From NCBI RefSeq assembly GCF_029870285.1, contig NZ_JACSYA010000048.1:1-29498 (forward strand): a stretch of DNA of 29,498 nucleotides, given 5' to 3'. The position numbers and the translations under genes are program-made. Below, one piece after another: positions 15,401-21,880 of this stretch (position 1 is its first letter; the number at the start of each line of letters is the position of its first letter). Source of the DNA: Delftia sp. PS-11 (lineage in GTDB: Bacteria; Pseudomonadota; Gammaproteobacteria; Burkholderiales; Burkholderiaceae_C). The notes below the pieces were generated by a model. That model made no database searches. It saw nothing but the letters and a program-made list of their open reading frames with translations, and was not told the DNA's origin.

Positions 15401-17774
15401 CTTGCAGTTTCCGTGGGGCAGGCAAGTGTTCTGGGGCGACAGTCGTCTCTATTTTGGTGCACGTGGATACTTCGGGTCATCTCTCCTCAATTCGGGCTGG
15501 ATGGCTCTCGAGGCGTGGGCGTTCCGTGAGCTTGAGAAAGGCACGCCAGTTGACGATGTCCTCAAGGCGATCTTGGAGGGGCACCATTCCGTGGGCGCCC
15601 TCGCCGTTGCAGCAACCATTGCCCTGCAAACGCAACACACGTCCGCAGTATCTTTGCCAATCGCGACAAATCAACGGCTTTGGCATTGGGACATTCAGCG
15701 CCAAGTGCACGATTTGTCGAAGACAGCGAACCTTATCGGGTTCAGCAAGCCGCAGGACAGACTTCATGGACTGGCCGTGAAGGAAGGCAACGAACGGCCG
15801 GTGCGCCGTGTAGATATCCGCTCGCTTGGCACGCTTATGGTGATCAAAGGAGGAGAGCTAGGGACGCAAGCGGCTGAAGCTATCCAAGGCTTCACGGAGG
15901 ACTTGCCTTTCGACTACGCCGAGCAACGAAACAACGCCGACGTTAATTCAAATCTCGCAAGAACTGCAGAGATCTGGGCGGAGCTTGGCAAGCCGGAGAA
16001 CTACCGCGCAGAGCTAAGCCGTGATGAGTCCAAAGTGGTTATCTCCCACGAAAATCCCAAGGCAACGGGCGAGGACATCCAAGCGATAGAAGCCCGGCAG
16101 AGCGAAATGGGACGCTACCTCACTCCTCTGAACTGGGTCCACTCCTACTTTGATGACGGCAAGTTGAAGGAGTCACTCACGCTCGGAACTGCTGCAACAG
16201 CAGCAATGGAACTCGACTCTGAAGACCTCTTTTCGACCGGACATGAGTTCACAAATTTGGAACACCTTAGGCAATCGGCCGTTGCTGGAGTCGCTGCAAT
16301 CCTTCTGCTCGAGCAAGCGGAAGCGCACCTCGAATGGGCCACTGAAGTGTGTGCTCGTGCTGCGCAGACGCCAGAAGTGCAGCAACCGTTTTTCACGCGC
16401 AGCGCTAAGCTCATGCATCATCCGGTGCTCTACGCCACCAAGGGGCTGGGGGCATTGTTCGGAGTTGCCGAGGACACCGAGGACGTCAAGCCGCTGCAAT
16501 TTTTACTCACGCAACTGTGCGCCGATCCCTGCGAGGAAATAGCAGTTGCTGCACTCGGTGCGTTGCTGGGTGCCTGGTCCAGGTATCCAGACATCGCTTG
16601 GGCAGCGATGCGGCTGGCTACGGCGCTAGCGCTCTCTGAAATGCAGTATGGTCCCGGAGATGCAGAGGCTCGACACTACGCTCGAATCCAGAATGTCGTC
16701 GCCGAGGAACTCCAACGTCTCCAAGATGGAGAGCCTGTCGCCGACCCTCTGCCTACTTGGCCCGAACCCTGGGTGCCGATTACCGATGGCGAGGTGGTTC
16801 AAGCTCTCCGTCGACGTGGCCGCACTGTCGAGGCCGAATGGCAGATCAACCCAACGCATGTCGACACCTCGCTCCTGGAGAAAGTTCTACAGAACATCCC
16901 CTTGGAAGCCGCATTGGCAGACCAAGAGCACGCGGCACTGTTCTTAGATTGGTGCGAGAGCCTAGCCAAGTGGACCATTGAGCGAATTGCTCCTGCCTGG
17001 GCGAGCGGCCGACGATACCTCGATGACCACTACGCTAGCAACAACTTTGAGTGGTGTCACTATCTATATCAATTCTTAGCTCGGGTTTCGCTGAAGCTGT
17101 CTGCAGAGGAGGGTACACAACGGTTCCTTCAACCTGTTATGAACACTAACGATGAAACTTTCGCTGACCTTACTATGTCTTTCACTGCCCAACTGATTGG
17201 TCAAGTGATGGATAGCTCAGATATTCCCAAGAGCGCCTTGCCGTTGCTCTCTGTTGTCGTGAAGCGTGTTCTAGCCTGTGATAACTGGTACGACTCACGT
17301 CAAAGCGGATCCTCAGAGCTGGGCTTCGTTAGTATGGTCAAGCACGTGTTCTTCGCCGAAGTCGGGTATGCACGTAAGGCAGCCCGATTTGCGAACGGAA
17401 ATTGGGCTGAAGTTGGTGTTGTGATTCCTGTTTTTGAGCCGATACTGCGTGCCCATGGCTCTGTCACCTTGGTTGCCCGTGCTTGGATGGACCTCTGCGA
17501 AAGCAGCTTTGAGCACTACCCGGTTCAGCACTTCGTTGACAACCTTGAACATCTCCTGGTTGGGGAAGGAGCGCCTCTTGGATGGCGTGACACACAGTTG
17601 CCGGGGCGGCTATCAGGGTTGATTCAGCGCTTTAGCGAGCGACAGCAACCCATGCCCTTACCGATGGCGCAGAAGCTCTTGAGGGCGCTCGACAAGCTCG
17701 TGGATATGGGCGATAGACGTGCGGCCGCTGTGCAGCTTAGTGAGGTCTTCCGATCAGTTCGAGTCACGAGCTGA
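12402..17774 (+). CDS. Giant STAND/NACHT-like NTPase with N-terminal PD-(D/E)xK nuclease-like domain (Avs-like)
   Basis: 1790-aa protein. The N-terminal domain (about 50-230) shows GFSFEDAV (54-61), PLDDLIV (96-102) and QVKRK (117-121), the pattern of Cap4/Mrr-type PD-(D/E)xK nucleases. A P-loop NTPase follows: Walker A GGMPGAGKS (356-364), Walker B VLFVDGID (421-428), a sensor-like VVATVRDT (456-463), and FSHDIFFEWAFLQ (613-625) typical of the winged-helix part of STAND/NACHT proteins. The C-terminal 1100 residues look helical and would be the sensor. Nuclease, STAND and long sensor in one polypeptide is the Avs (AVAST) plan: target binding leads to oligomerisation and DNA cleavage. The start is uncertain: 12402 and 12468 both lack a good ribosome binding site. 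No partner gene is adjacent. It is less GC-rich than the backbone, which suggests separate acquisition. Membership in a named Avs type cannot be judged by eye. Confidence 0.75.
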   Translation: MKHLFPANLSRRAKLLVQTLIAMTIDQGNESHKTPSITRTASSGTSPELTGGQGFSFEDAVSSVYAVALLCETTAPGLPGRVVRHLSVQQGSFGQPLDDLIVRAEGTDQVSVTFSSQVKRKLVISAAGTNTDFRETIERAYETLSDTGFQISLDRVGAIVGEISDAAKRSFETLCEWARAESSMEQFVHKLQTDRAAGDKLSQFEAVRDILSSKVAPGELDAATHKLLSHFVLIRFDLLTEGSPTEAQVVAGLANILAPMDRPRADDLWRRLLALVRVSQGRAAGYDRKTLVARLNGAFRLAGAPSAQGALQAIQQESRLAAAEITNSISGLSVPRDTSVQAVVEAAKSPGFVQIGGMPGAGKSVVLRSAIEQLAASGTVLFLKSDRLRGSTWSQYATAAGITHGNLEELLVELSASGCRVLFVDGIDRVEIEHRGILLDLLNSIHSSPLLPGWCVVATVRDTGMEPLRTWLPARMFSSGVRTLTIDSFDDEEAEALAQVKPALRPLLFGSDSVRAVVRRPFFAAVLAKEADSSNAQATSEVDLAALWWERGGYGADPTRAGYRRNALVQLAKTGAHQLGRRIPIADVDAQTLAELEADGIVRHVRRGHTAQFSHDIFFEWAFLQHLVRADDTWPEVIREIGEPPALGRVVELLSQTELAHDENWANHLAALEGNQRLRSQWLRSWMAGPFSLETFALYSPAFDRAMLDTAHSRIRKVVIWYQAEKTKPNAALLERSDAPDLDLAKRMLYADMWGHPSDIAAWERFCDWLLDHASDIPTRVIPDVVSAFGVWQNMFSHHQNRVSERIVQTGLAWLYHIQYRRHRKEFSTEHDIWDEIEGGRDSLEDLESALRTLVLNSSLTQSSLVIQYLRDLHHLERMPRRAVQSVFTHALFLSRACPQELVDFTLSVVRTRLPVLVKKDMQGRGYYSVGRFDRDRLSIDDHSSFLPAAPTREPFHSLLQQSPEHGRRLIREVANHAIRSWRQLHRLSHELDGTPIPIVLQFPWGRQVFWGDSRLYFGARGYFGSSLLNSGWMALEAWAFRELEKGTPVDDVLKAILEGHHSVGALAVAATIALQTQHTSAVSLPIATNQRLWHWDIQRQVHDLSKTANLIGFSKPQDRLHGLAVKEGNERPVRRVDIRSLGTLMVIKGGELGTQAAEAIQGFTEDLPFDYAEQRNNADVNSNLARTAEIWAELGKPENYRAELSRDESKVVISHENPKATGEDIQAIEARQSEMGRYLTPLNWVHSYFDDGKLKESLTLGTAATAAMELDSEDLFSTGHEFTNLEHLRQSAVAGVAAILLLEQAEAHLEWATEVCARAAQTPEVQQPFFTRSAKLMHHPVLYATKGLGALFGVAEDTEDVKPLQFLLTQLCADPCEEIAVAALGALLGAWSRYPDIAWAAMRLATALALSEMQYGPGDAEARHYARIQNVVAEELQRLQDGEPVADPLPTWPEPWVPITDGEVVQALRRRGRTVEAEWQINPTHVDTSLLEKVLQNIPLEAALADQEHAALFLDWCESLAKWTIERIAPAWASGRRYLDDHYASNNFEWCHYLYQFLARVSLKLSAEEGTQRFLQPVMNTNDETFADLTMSFTAQLIGQVMDSSDIPKSALPLLSVVVKRVLACDNWYDSRQSGSSELGFVSMVKHVFFAEVGYARKAARFANGNWAEVGVVIPVFEPILRAHGSVTLVARAWMDLCESSFEHYPVQHFVDNLEHLLVGEGAPLGWRDTQLPGRLSGLIQRFSERQQPMPLPMAQKLLRALDKLVDMGDRRAAAVQLSEVFRSVRVTS

Positions 17775-18579
17775 AGATGCCACTGCTCACAGCACACGTT
17801 TCATCGATGACAAGTGCACGCTCCGTCACGGGGGAACGCCTATCGTGCCAGCGTGCGCCTGTCTCCCTCTGCATACTGGCCCTTCATTCGACCACCACAC
17901 CTGCCCTGATATAACCGGTAGCGCCCAAGACAGTGAGTTCAGGGCTCCGTCGCGGCTGACAGCAACGCTGCACAGCAGGCGTTGACGGAGGCAATTCGAC
18001 CGACCGCAACGGGTCGATTGCTGGCCCACGTGAACGACCGCTGACGGGGCTATCAGATGTGTCGTGCTGATGCACTGAATCACCCGCCGGGCAACAGAGC
18101 GCTCACGCTGCGGAGGTGCCACTCGTGCTGGGCAGCTGCCGGGATCGCATGCTCGTAAGCGCACGGCGATCCCATTTTGGCCGCAGCCAGCCGCACAGGT
18201 ATCCCCACCGCGCAGGCTTGGCGCCCCACGACGCCGCCGAACCGGCATTGCCGGATCGGCCCGGCCAGCGCCCCGACGCATGGGCCGTGCTCGGTGGGTG
18301 CGCAGTGGGTTGCTGCGGCAGGTTGTGCGAATGCGTGCCATCCCCAACGCTGGTGGGTCTCACCCATCACGTCACGAACTACGGTTCACGGACATCGCGC
18401 CCGGCATCGCTATAGGGCTTCCACGCTGTGCCTCAAGACTGGCGCCGCAAGGTGTGGCGGGGGCGTTCTCGCTTGTCGTCGCGTGGTTGACCTGGCCCGC
18501 GTCAGTGGGCGAGCCGGTGCAGCCTTCGTGCGGGATTACCGAGCCGGCCCTGTCTCCTTTCGGTGTGGTTCGGCCCAAG
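17775..18579. other. Gap without a convincing gene between the STAND gene and the DUF736 leader
   Basis: Open frames here (for example 17826-18347 minus and 18280-18888 plus) overlap in several frames, have no good ribosome binding sites and translate to Arg/Pro/Ala-rich sequence without known motifs. The first part (about 17790-18070) is decayed-looking sequence at the right edge of the accessory block. GC content rises again after about 18100, marking return to the backbone. No tRNA or IS end was seen. Confidence 0.45.
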
Positions 18580-18785
18580 GCGTCCTTGTGTTGTTGTGAG
18601 TCCTGGCGGTGGCGCGGCTGCGCCTCGGGCTTCCTGGCTGCAACCGTCCGGCGAAAACAATTTCCCCTCTGCTGCGCAGATTCCTCGCGGGACAAATTCT
18701 TTTCGCCTGCCGGCTCTCCACTGCGTTGCGACCGCAAGCGGTGCAGCCAGCCCGTCCCCCGCCGGCCGGATCACAACAAGGACGC
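18580..18785 (+). promoter_or_regulatory. Nested inverted-repeat leader of the DUF736 gene
   Basis: Four pairs of complementary arms are nested one inside the other. GCGTCCTTGT (18580-18589) pairs with ACAAGGACGC (18776-18785). TGGCTGCA (18635-18642) pairs with TGCAGCCA (18742-18749). GGCGAAAA (18650-18657) pairs with TTTTCGCC (18700-18707). TCTGC (18668-18672) pairs with GCAGA (18676-18680). The transcript could fold into one long branched or rod-like structure ending 39 bp before the DUF736 start. It may be a regulatory RNA leader, a stable small RNA or a single-strand DNA structure. No known RNA family was recognised. Confidence 0.5.
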
Positions 18786-18824
18786 GATGGGCGCGAACCT
18801 TGTTCCACCAAAAGGAGATCCATC

Positions 18825-19139
18825 ATGGCCAACATCGGCACCTTCACCGCAGACAAAGACGGCTTCACCGGCGCGCTTCGCACCCTGACGCTCAACGTCA
18901 AAGTCAAGCTGGTGCCCAACGACAAGGGCGACAACGAGAAGGCCCCCGACTTCCGCCTGCAGGCGGCCAGCAACGATATCGGCGCGGCGTGGAAGAAGAC
19001 CAGCGAGGCCGGGCGGGAGTACATCTCCGTGACCCTCGACGATCCTTCGTTTCCGGCCACGGTCTATGCCCGCCTGATCGAAGGCGAGGACAGCACGCAC
19101 GACCTGATCTGGTCGCGCAGCAAGCCCCAGTCGGCGTGA
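18825..19139 (+). CDS. DUF736 domain-containing protein
   Basis: 104-aa protein that is almost entirely DUF736: [20 protein letters not shown] at the N-terminus and ending around [22 protein letters not shown]736 proteins are small, highly expressed-looking proteins found on ICEs and plasmids of Proteobacteria; their role is not known. The ATG is preceded by AAAGGAGA (18811-18818) at ideal distance. It stands alone on its strand, with a folded leader upstream and a GC-rich hairpin downstream, so it is probably transcribed as a single gene. Confidence 0.92.
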   Translation: MANIGTFTADKDGFTGALRTLTLNVKVKLVPNDKGDNEKAPDFRLQAASNDIGAAWKKTSEAGREYISVTLDDPSFPATVYARLIEGEDSTHDLIWSRSKPQSA

Positions 19140-19512
19140 CTGCCACAGCGCCCCGCCCACGTGGCGGGGGCGCAGTGCTGCCTTCGCGGCACTCAAGGAG
19201 GCAACATCAGCAACACCATCGCCAAGGCTGCGCCGTGTCGAGCCGCTTTCGCATGTGTTGAGTTGCCCGCTGCAAGCGGTGGCCGGGCGTGTCGGTGCCT
19301 TGCACCGCCGGGCTTTGCGGGCTGCGCCCCGTGCCGCCTTTGCCGTCACGGCCATCCGGCTCCAATCCCTCACGCCTTAGCGCCTGAGGCGCTGCGCGCT
19401 TTGCTTGCCTCCAGGGGAAAGCCCTGCGGCCTATCCCCGCCGCGCGATGCTTGGCGCCCCTGCAGTCCCCGAACCGGCTGAGCCGGATCGGCCATGCCAG
19501 CGCCGTCGCACG
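19140..19512. other. Non-coding stretch after the DUF736 gene
   Basis: It contains the GC hairpin at 19148-19173 and a small CCGGC/GCCGG hairpin at 19474-19486. A perfect AGGAGG (19197-19202) is followed not by ATG but by ATC (19206-19208), which opens a 91-codon Cys/Pro-rich frame to 19481. Without a normal start and with no recognisable motif this is not called as a gene; it may be the trace of a lost small gene. Nothing else is seen. Confidence 0.4.
19148..19173 (+). terminator. GC-rich hairpin after the DUF736 gene
   Basis: GCGCCCCGCC at the left and GGCGGGGGCGC at the right fold into a stem with a single extra G, 8 bp after the DUF736 stop codon. There is no T-run, so it may work as a barrier, an RNA-stabilising end or a Rho-assisted terminator. 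Confidence 0.4.
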
Positions 19513-19806
19513 CTATGGCGTGTCACTCTTCTTCGCCACAGTCTCCAACTCCTGGCGCACCTGCACCAGAAGCTGATCGACCTGCTGCAGATCGTCGCCG
19601 GCATAGGCCAGCGTCAGCAGCGTGAGCGGGTGCACCTCTATGACCTCGCACAGCTCGGCCAGCTTGTTCAAGGTGGGGCTTTTTAGGTCGCGCTCCAGCG
19701 TGCTCATGTAGGTGCGGCTGGACACGTCGGAGAACGCCTCCTGGCTCAATCCACGCGCTTTCCTGATGGTCTTTAGTGCCTCCGACAATGTATGTTTCGC
19801 TGCCAA
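19513..19806 (-). CDS. XRE-family transcriptional regulator, TTG start
   Basis: 97-aa protein with a helix-turn-helix of the Cro/CI type over about residues 5-62: LSEALKTIRKARGLSQEAFSD is the first half, and YMSTLERDLKSPTLNKLAELC includes the recognition part. The C-terminal 30 residues are helical and may allow dimerisation. No ATG lies before the HTH in this frame; TTG at 19804-19806, preceded by GGGGAG, is the only reasonable start, so expression is likely to be low. It is transcribed away from the DUF2958 gene, and a palindrome in the shared promoter region is a likely binding site. Probably autoregulatory. Confidence 0.85.
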   Translation of the reverse strand: MAAKHTLSEALKTIRKARGLSQEAFSDVSSRTYMSTLERDLKSPTLNKLAELCEVIEVHPLTLLTLAYAGDDLQQVDQLLVQVRQELETVAKKSDTP

Positions 19807-19841
19807 CCCTGGATCTCCCCAAAATCCAAGATGACAGCCGA

Positions 19842-19870
19842 TTGCACCCTATAGGGCTACAATCTATAGT
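19842..19870 (+). promoter_or_regulatory. Promoter toward the DUF2958 gene, with palindromic operator
   Basis: TTGCAC (19842-19847), a 17-bp spacer and TATAGT (19865-19870) make a good sigma-70 promoter reading to the right. The spacer contains the perfect palindrome CCCTATAGGG (19847-19856), and the -10 box repeats its CTATAG core. Both are candidate sites for the divergent XRE regulator. Confidence 0.65.
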
Positions 19871-19876
19871 GTTCAA
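19848..19876 (-). promoter_or_regulatory. Promoter toward the XRE regulator gene, interlocked with the opposite promoter
   Basis: On the minus strand TTGAAC (19876-19871), a 17-bp spacer and TATAGG (19853-19848) form a second sigma-70-like promoter. It lies across the rightward promoter so that each -10 box falls inside or next to the other's spacer. RNA polymerase cannot occupy both, and one bound regulator would block both. The start point would fall about 35 bp before the TTG start. Confidence 0.5.
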
Positions 19877-19920
19877 ATATGCCCGCCTGCCGCCTTCGTG
19901 CTTTTACGGAAATCCGTATC

Positions 19921-20009
19921 TGCGGCTTCTCACAGAAGCGCAAAGCCGCATCCGTGCCTTTCCTCAAACCCGCCGATGCGGTTTTGCGCTTTCACGTTTC
20001 GGCGGTTTT
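19921..20009 (+). promoter_or_regulatory. Leader with alternative hairpins, attenuator-like, before the DUF2958 gene
   Basis: TGCGGCTT (19921-19928) can pair with AAGCCGCA (19943-19950). The same middle segment, CGCAAAGCCGCATC (19939-19952), can instead pair with GATGCGGTTTTGCG (19975-19988) with one G-U pair. The latter segment lies in the loop of CCGCCGA (19970-19976) paired with TCGGCGG (19999-20005), which is followed by TTTT. The last hairpin resembles an intrinsic terminator and ends about 12 nt before the ribosome binding site. The alternatives exclude one another, the arrangement of an attenuator. A stalling peptide or ligand was not identified. Confidence 0.4.
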
Positions 20010-20029
20010 GTGCGAATGAGGGGACGCCC

Positions 20030-20377
20030 ATGAACCAGCTCATCGCCGAGGACGAGCGCAGGCTGTTGCTGGAACACGGCCAGGCCCGCGCCGCTGGCCG
20101 GGTCATCGACCCGCTGCCCGTGGTGCGGCTGTTCACGCCGGATGCACACGCTACCTGGCTGTTGGTGTCGCTCGACCCCGCCGACGGCGATGCGGCCCAT
20201 GGCCTGATCGACTTGGGGATCGGCATGCCCGAGCTGGGCGAGATCAAGCTGTCCGACCTCGCATCCATCGTCGGGCCGTGTCAGCAGCCCGTGATGCGGG
20301 ATCCGTATTTCCGGGCGGTGCGCCCGTTGTCGGAGTACCTGCGGCTTGCCCAGGAGAATGGTTCCGTCCTCGATTGA
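20030..20377 (+). CDS. DUF2958 domain-containing protein
   Basis: 115-aa protein covering one DUF2958 domain. Typical landmarks are PVVRLFTPDAHATWLLVSLDP (about 30-50), a central GLIDLGIGMPELGEIKL and the C-terminal VMRDPYFRAVRPLSEYL. The family occurs on conjugative elements and phage-related plasmids and its function is unknown. The ATG is preceded by GAGGGG at a suitable distance. Expression appears to start at the divergent promoter 160 bp upstream and to pass through a folded leader, so it is probably controlled by the neighbouring XRE protein. Confidence 0.85.
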   Translation: MNQLIAEDERRLLLEHGQARAAGRVIDPLPVVRLFTPDAHATWLLVSLDPADGDAAHGLIDLGIGMPELGEIKLSDLASIVGPCQQPVMRDPYFRAVRPLSEYLRLAQENGSVLD

Positions 20378-20718
20378 GCCATTCGTGCTCTTGCTAGGCC
20401 GGGCGCATTGAGACTACTTCTGTCCTGCTCCAGACCCCTTAGGTCTTAGTCCGCACTGTTGCACCAAACCGGTGCCATCTTGACGTAAACGGTCATGATG
20501 TCGGCCGTGGCATCGGGCACGGTGGATATCACAGGAGGCGCGCATGTTCTCGCGCGCGACCATCGCATTCAGACGATCCATGCAACCCATCGGATGCATC
20601 TCGTCTGGACACAAGTGACCAATCTATCAGCTTGTTCACGATTGGATGTTAAGTTCGATGCGGTGACGTTTGCGTGTGAAACCGGTGACGGTTGTCCTGC
20701 TCTACGGGAGCTTGCGTC
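20378..20718. other. Gap between the DUF2958 and DUF2285 genes
   Basis: Apart from a possible 24-codon open frame (listed separately), no gene, clear promoter or long inverted repeat is visible. A TTGACG at about 20472 lacks a good -10 partner. The promoter of the DUF2285-alpA-repA group probably lies here but cannot be placed with confidence. Confidence 0.4.
20544..20618 (+). CDS. Possible 24-aa leader peptide
   Basis: An ATG at 20544 lies 5 nt after a perfect AGGAGG (20533-20538) and opens a 24-codon frame beginning MFSRATIAFRR and ending SGHK before TGA. The ribosome binding site is one of the strongest in the window, which is why it is listed. There is no recognisable motif and no biased run of a single amino acid. 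It ends 100 bp before the DUF2285 gene and could be a leader peptide or a remnant of a lost gene. Confidence 0.28.
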   Translation: MFSRATIAFRRSMQPIGCISSGHK

Positions 20719-21480
20719 ATGGCCGAGCCACACCACCTCGCGCACTGGTATCCAACCGCCGCCTACCTCTACGTCCTGTGCCTGGACACGCTGGCACTGG
20801 CCTGGGAGTATCTGCGCCGCCATCCCGACTACCGGCTCGACTGGCTGCGCCGTCATCGCCGAGCACAAGCAATGAATGGGGTTGCGCATCGCTGGGGCCT
20901 GCGTCTGCTGGAAGACCCGGCCTTGGACGCGCGTGACGCGCATCCGGCCTGGCTCCCCGGCCATGAGGCCGTGGTGCAGCTTCACCCCGATGCCGATCCG
21001 CCACCAGATGCCGAGCCGTTTGCGTTTTGGCGCATTCCCGGCCACAAGCAACTGCTCCACGACGGTAGGGGCCTGGCGCTGATCGCGCGCAGCCCCGGCC
21101 GCTGCCTGCGCTATGCGCTGGCGCCTGGCTTGGAGGACGGCATGGCCGTGGCCCATGCCTACCGTGGTCGTGGGGCCATCCATGTGCCTGACACGCCTGC
21201 GCCAATGGCTCGTCCCCGACCGCCCCCTGCGGCGCTGCTGGAGCTGCACACCCTGCAGGCGCTCGACGCCACCCTGGCGGGAGCGTCCTTGCGCGACGTG
21301 GCCGAGGGCTTGTTCGGCGCGGATGTCGCAGCCGGTTGGTACAGCGACGGCGGCCTGCGCTCCAAGGTGCGCCGCCTGGTGCGGCGTGGCGATGCGCTGA
21401 TGCGCGGCGGCTATCGCCGCCTAGCACAGCTGTCGCCGCTTGAGAAGGGTCGTTCTAAAGGGGACGCAAAGCGACCCTGA
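20719..21480 (+). CDS. DUF2285 domain-containing regulator-like protein
   Basis: 253-aa protein. The N-terminal part (HLAHWYPTAAYLYVLCLDTL, then AWEYLRRHPDYRLDWLR) is the transcriptional-regulator-like domain that precedes DUF2285 in many ICE proteins. The C-terminal DUF2285 part spans about 155-245 and includes a helix-turn-helix-like stretch (LRDVAEGLFG, then LRSKVRRLVRRGDALMRGGYR). The ATG at 20719 has GGGAG at 20706-20710; an upstream in-frame start at 20692 has none. The protein heads the group with the AlpA-like and RepA genes. A regulatory role is inferred from this position and the putative DNA-binding segment; the family has no established function that I know of. Confidence 0.85.
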   Translation: MAEPHHLAHWYPTAAYLYVLCLDTLALAWEYLRRHPDYRLDWLRRHRRAQAMNGVAHRWGLRLLEDPALDARDAHPAWLPGHEAVVQLHPDADPPPDAEPFAFWRIPGHKQLLHDGRGLALIARSPGRCLRYALAPGLEDGMAVAHAYRGRGAIHVPDTPAPMARPRPPPAALLELHTLQALDATLAGASLRDVAEGLFGADVAAGWYSDGGLRSKVRRLVRRGDALMRGGYRRLAQLSPLEKGRSKGDAKRP

Positions 21481-21507
21481 GCAAGAGAGCTTCGTTTTCT
21501 GAGACTG

Positions 21508-21555
21508 CCTCCATCCGGTTGCGCTGTGTGGCCGGAGCCCTGCAATCGATGGAGG
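21508..21555 (+). promoter_or_regulatory. Hairpin that can hide the ribosome binding site of the AlpA-like gene
   Basis: CCTCCAT (21508-21514) is complementary to ATGGAGG (21549-21555), which contains the GGAGG ribosome binding site of the gene starting at 21564. Next to it GGTTGC pairs with GCAATC with one G-U pair, lengthening the stem. The 5' arm starts 28 bp after the DUF2285 stop codon, so ribosomes finishing that gene may not open it. Folding would lower translation of the AlpA-like protein. Confidence 0.55.
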
Positions 21556-21563
21556 TTCTCACC

Positions 21564-21854
21564 ATGCGTCCTGCTCCCTTGCGGCCTGCCGCCGCACCCG
21601 CAGCTACTCCGGCCACTGCCGCGCAGCCGCAGCGTTATCTCACCAACGACGAAGCCGCCGACTACTTGCGACTGTCTCCACGCACGCTGGAAAAGCAGCG
21701 CGTGCTGGGTGGCGGCCCCAAGTTCCGCAAGTTCGGCCGCCGCGTGATGTACGCCGTGGCCGACCTCGACGCCTGGGCTGAGGATCGCAGCTTCGAGAGC
21801 ACGTCCGATCCCGAGTACGCCGAGCAGCACTCGGCGGACAGCCGTGCGCGCTGA
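21564..21854 (+). CDS. AlpA-like helix-turn-helix DNA-binding protein
   Basis: 96-aa protein with an Ala/Pro-rich N-terminal tail of about 22 residues, then an excisionase/AlpA-type winged helix-turn-helix: YLTNDEAADYLRLSPRTLEK, a GGGP turn, and FRKFGRRVMYAVADLDAWAEDR, ending in an acidic tail. Proteins of this class regulate ICE and prophage genes or act as directionality factors in excision. The start is fixed by GGAGG at 21551-21555; the upstream in-frame ATGs lack a site. It lies 83 bp after the DUF2285 gene and 26 bp before repA, so it is probably in the same transcript. Confidence 0.88.
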   Translation: MRPAPLRPAAAPAATPATAAQPQRYLTNDEAADYLRLSPRTLEKQRVLGGGPKFRKFGRRVMYAVADLDAWAEDRSFESTSDPEYAEQHSADSRAR

Positions 21855-21880
21855 TCGCTGGCGCGCGGGTGGCCTTCGCC

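Noticed and set aside
17826..18347. 173-codon minus-strand frame after the STAND gene
   Set aside because: Arg/Ala/Pro-rich, overlapped by other open frames in the same stretch, no motif and no start signal.
3790..18579. Cas, restriction-modification or toxin-antitoxin genes in the accessory block
   Set aside because: None of the long frames shows such motifs; only the SIR2/SMC operon, the STAND protein and transposases are supported.
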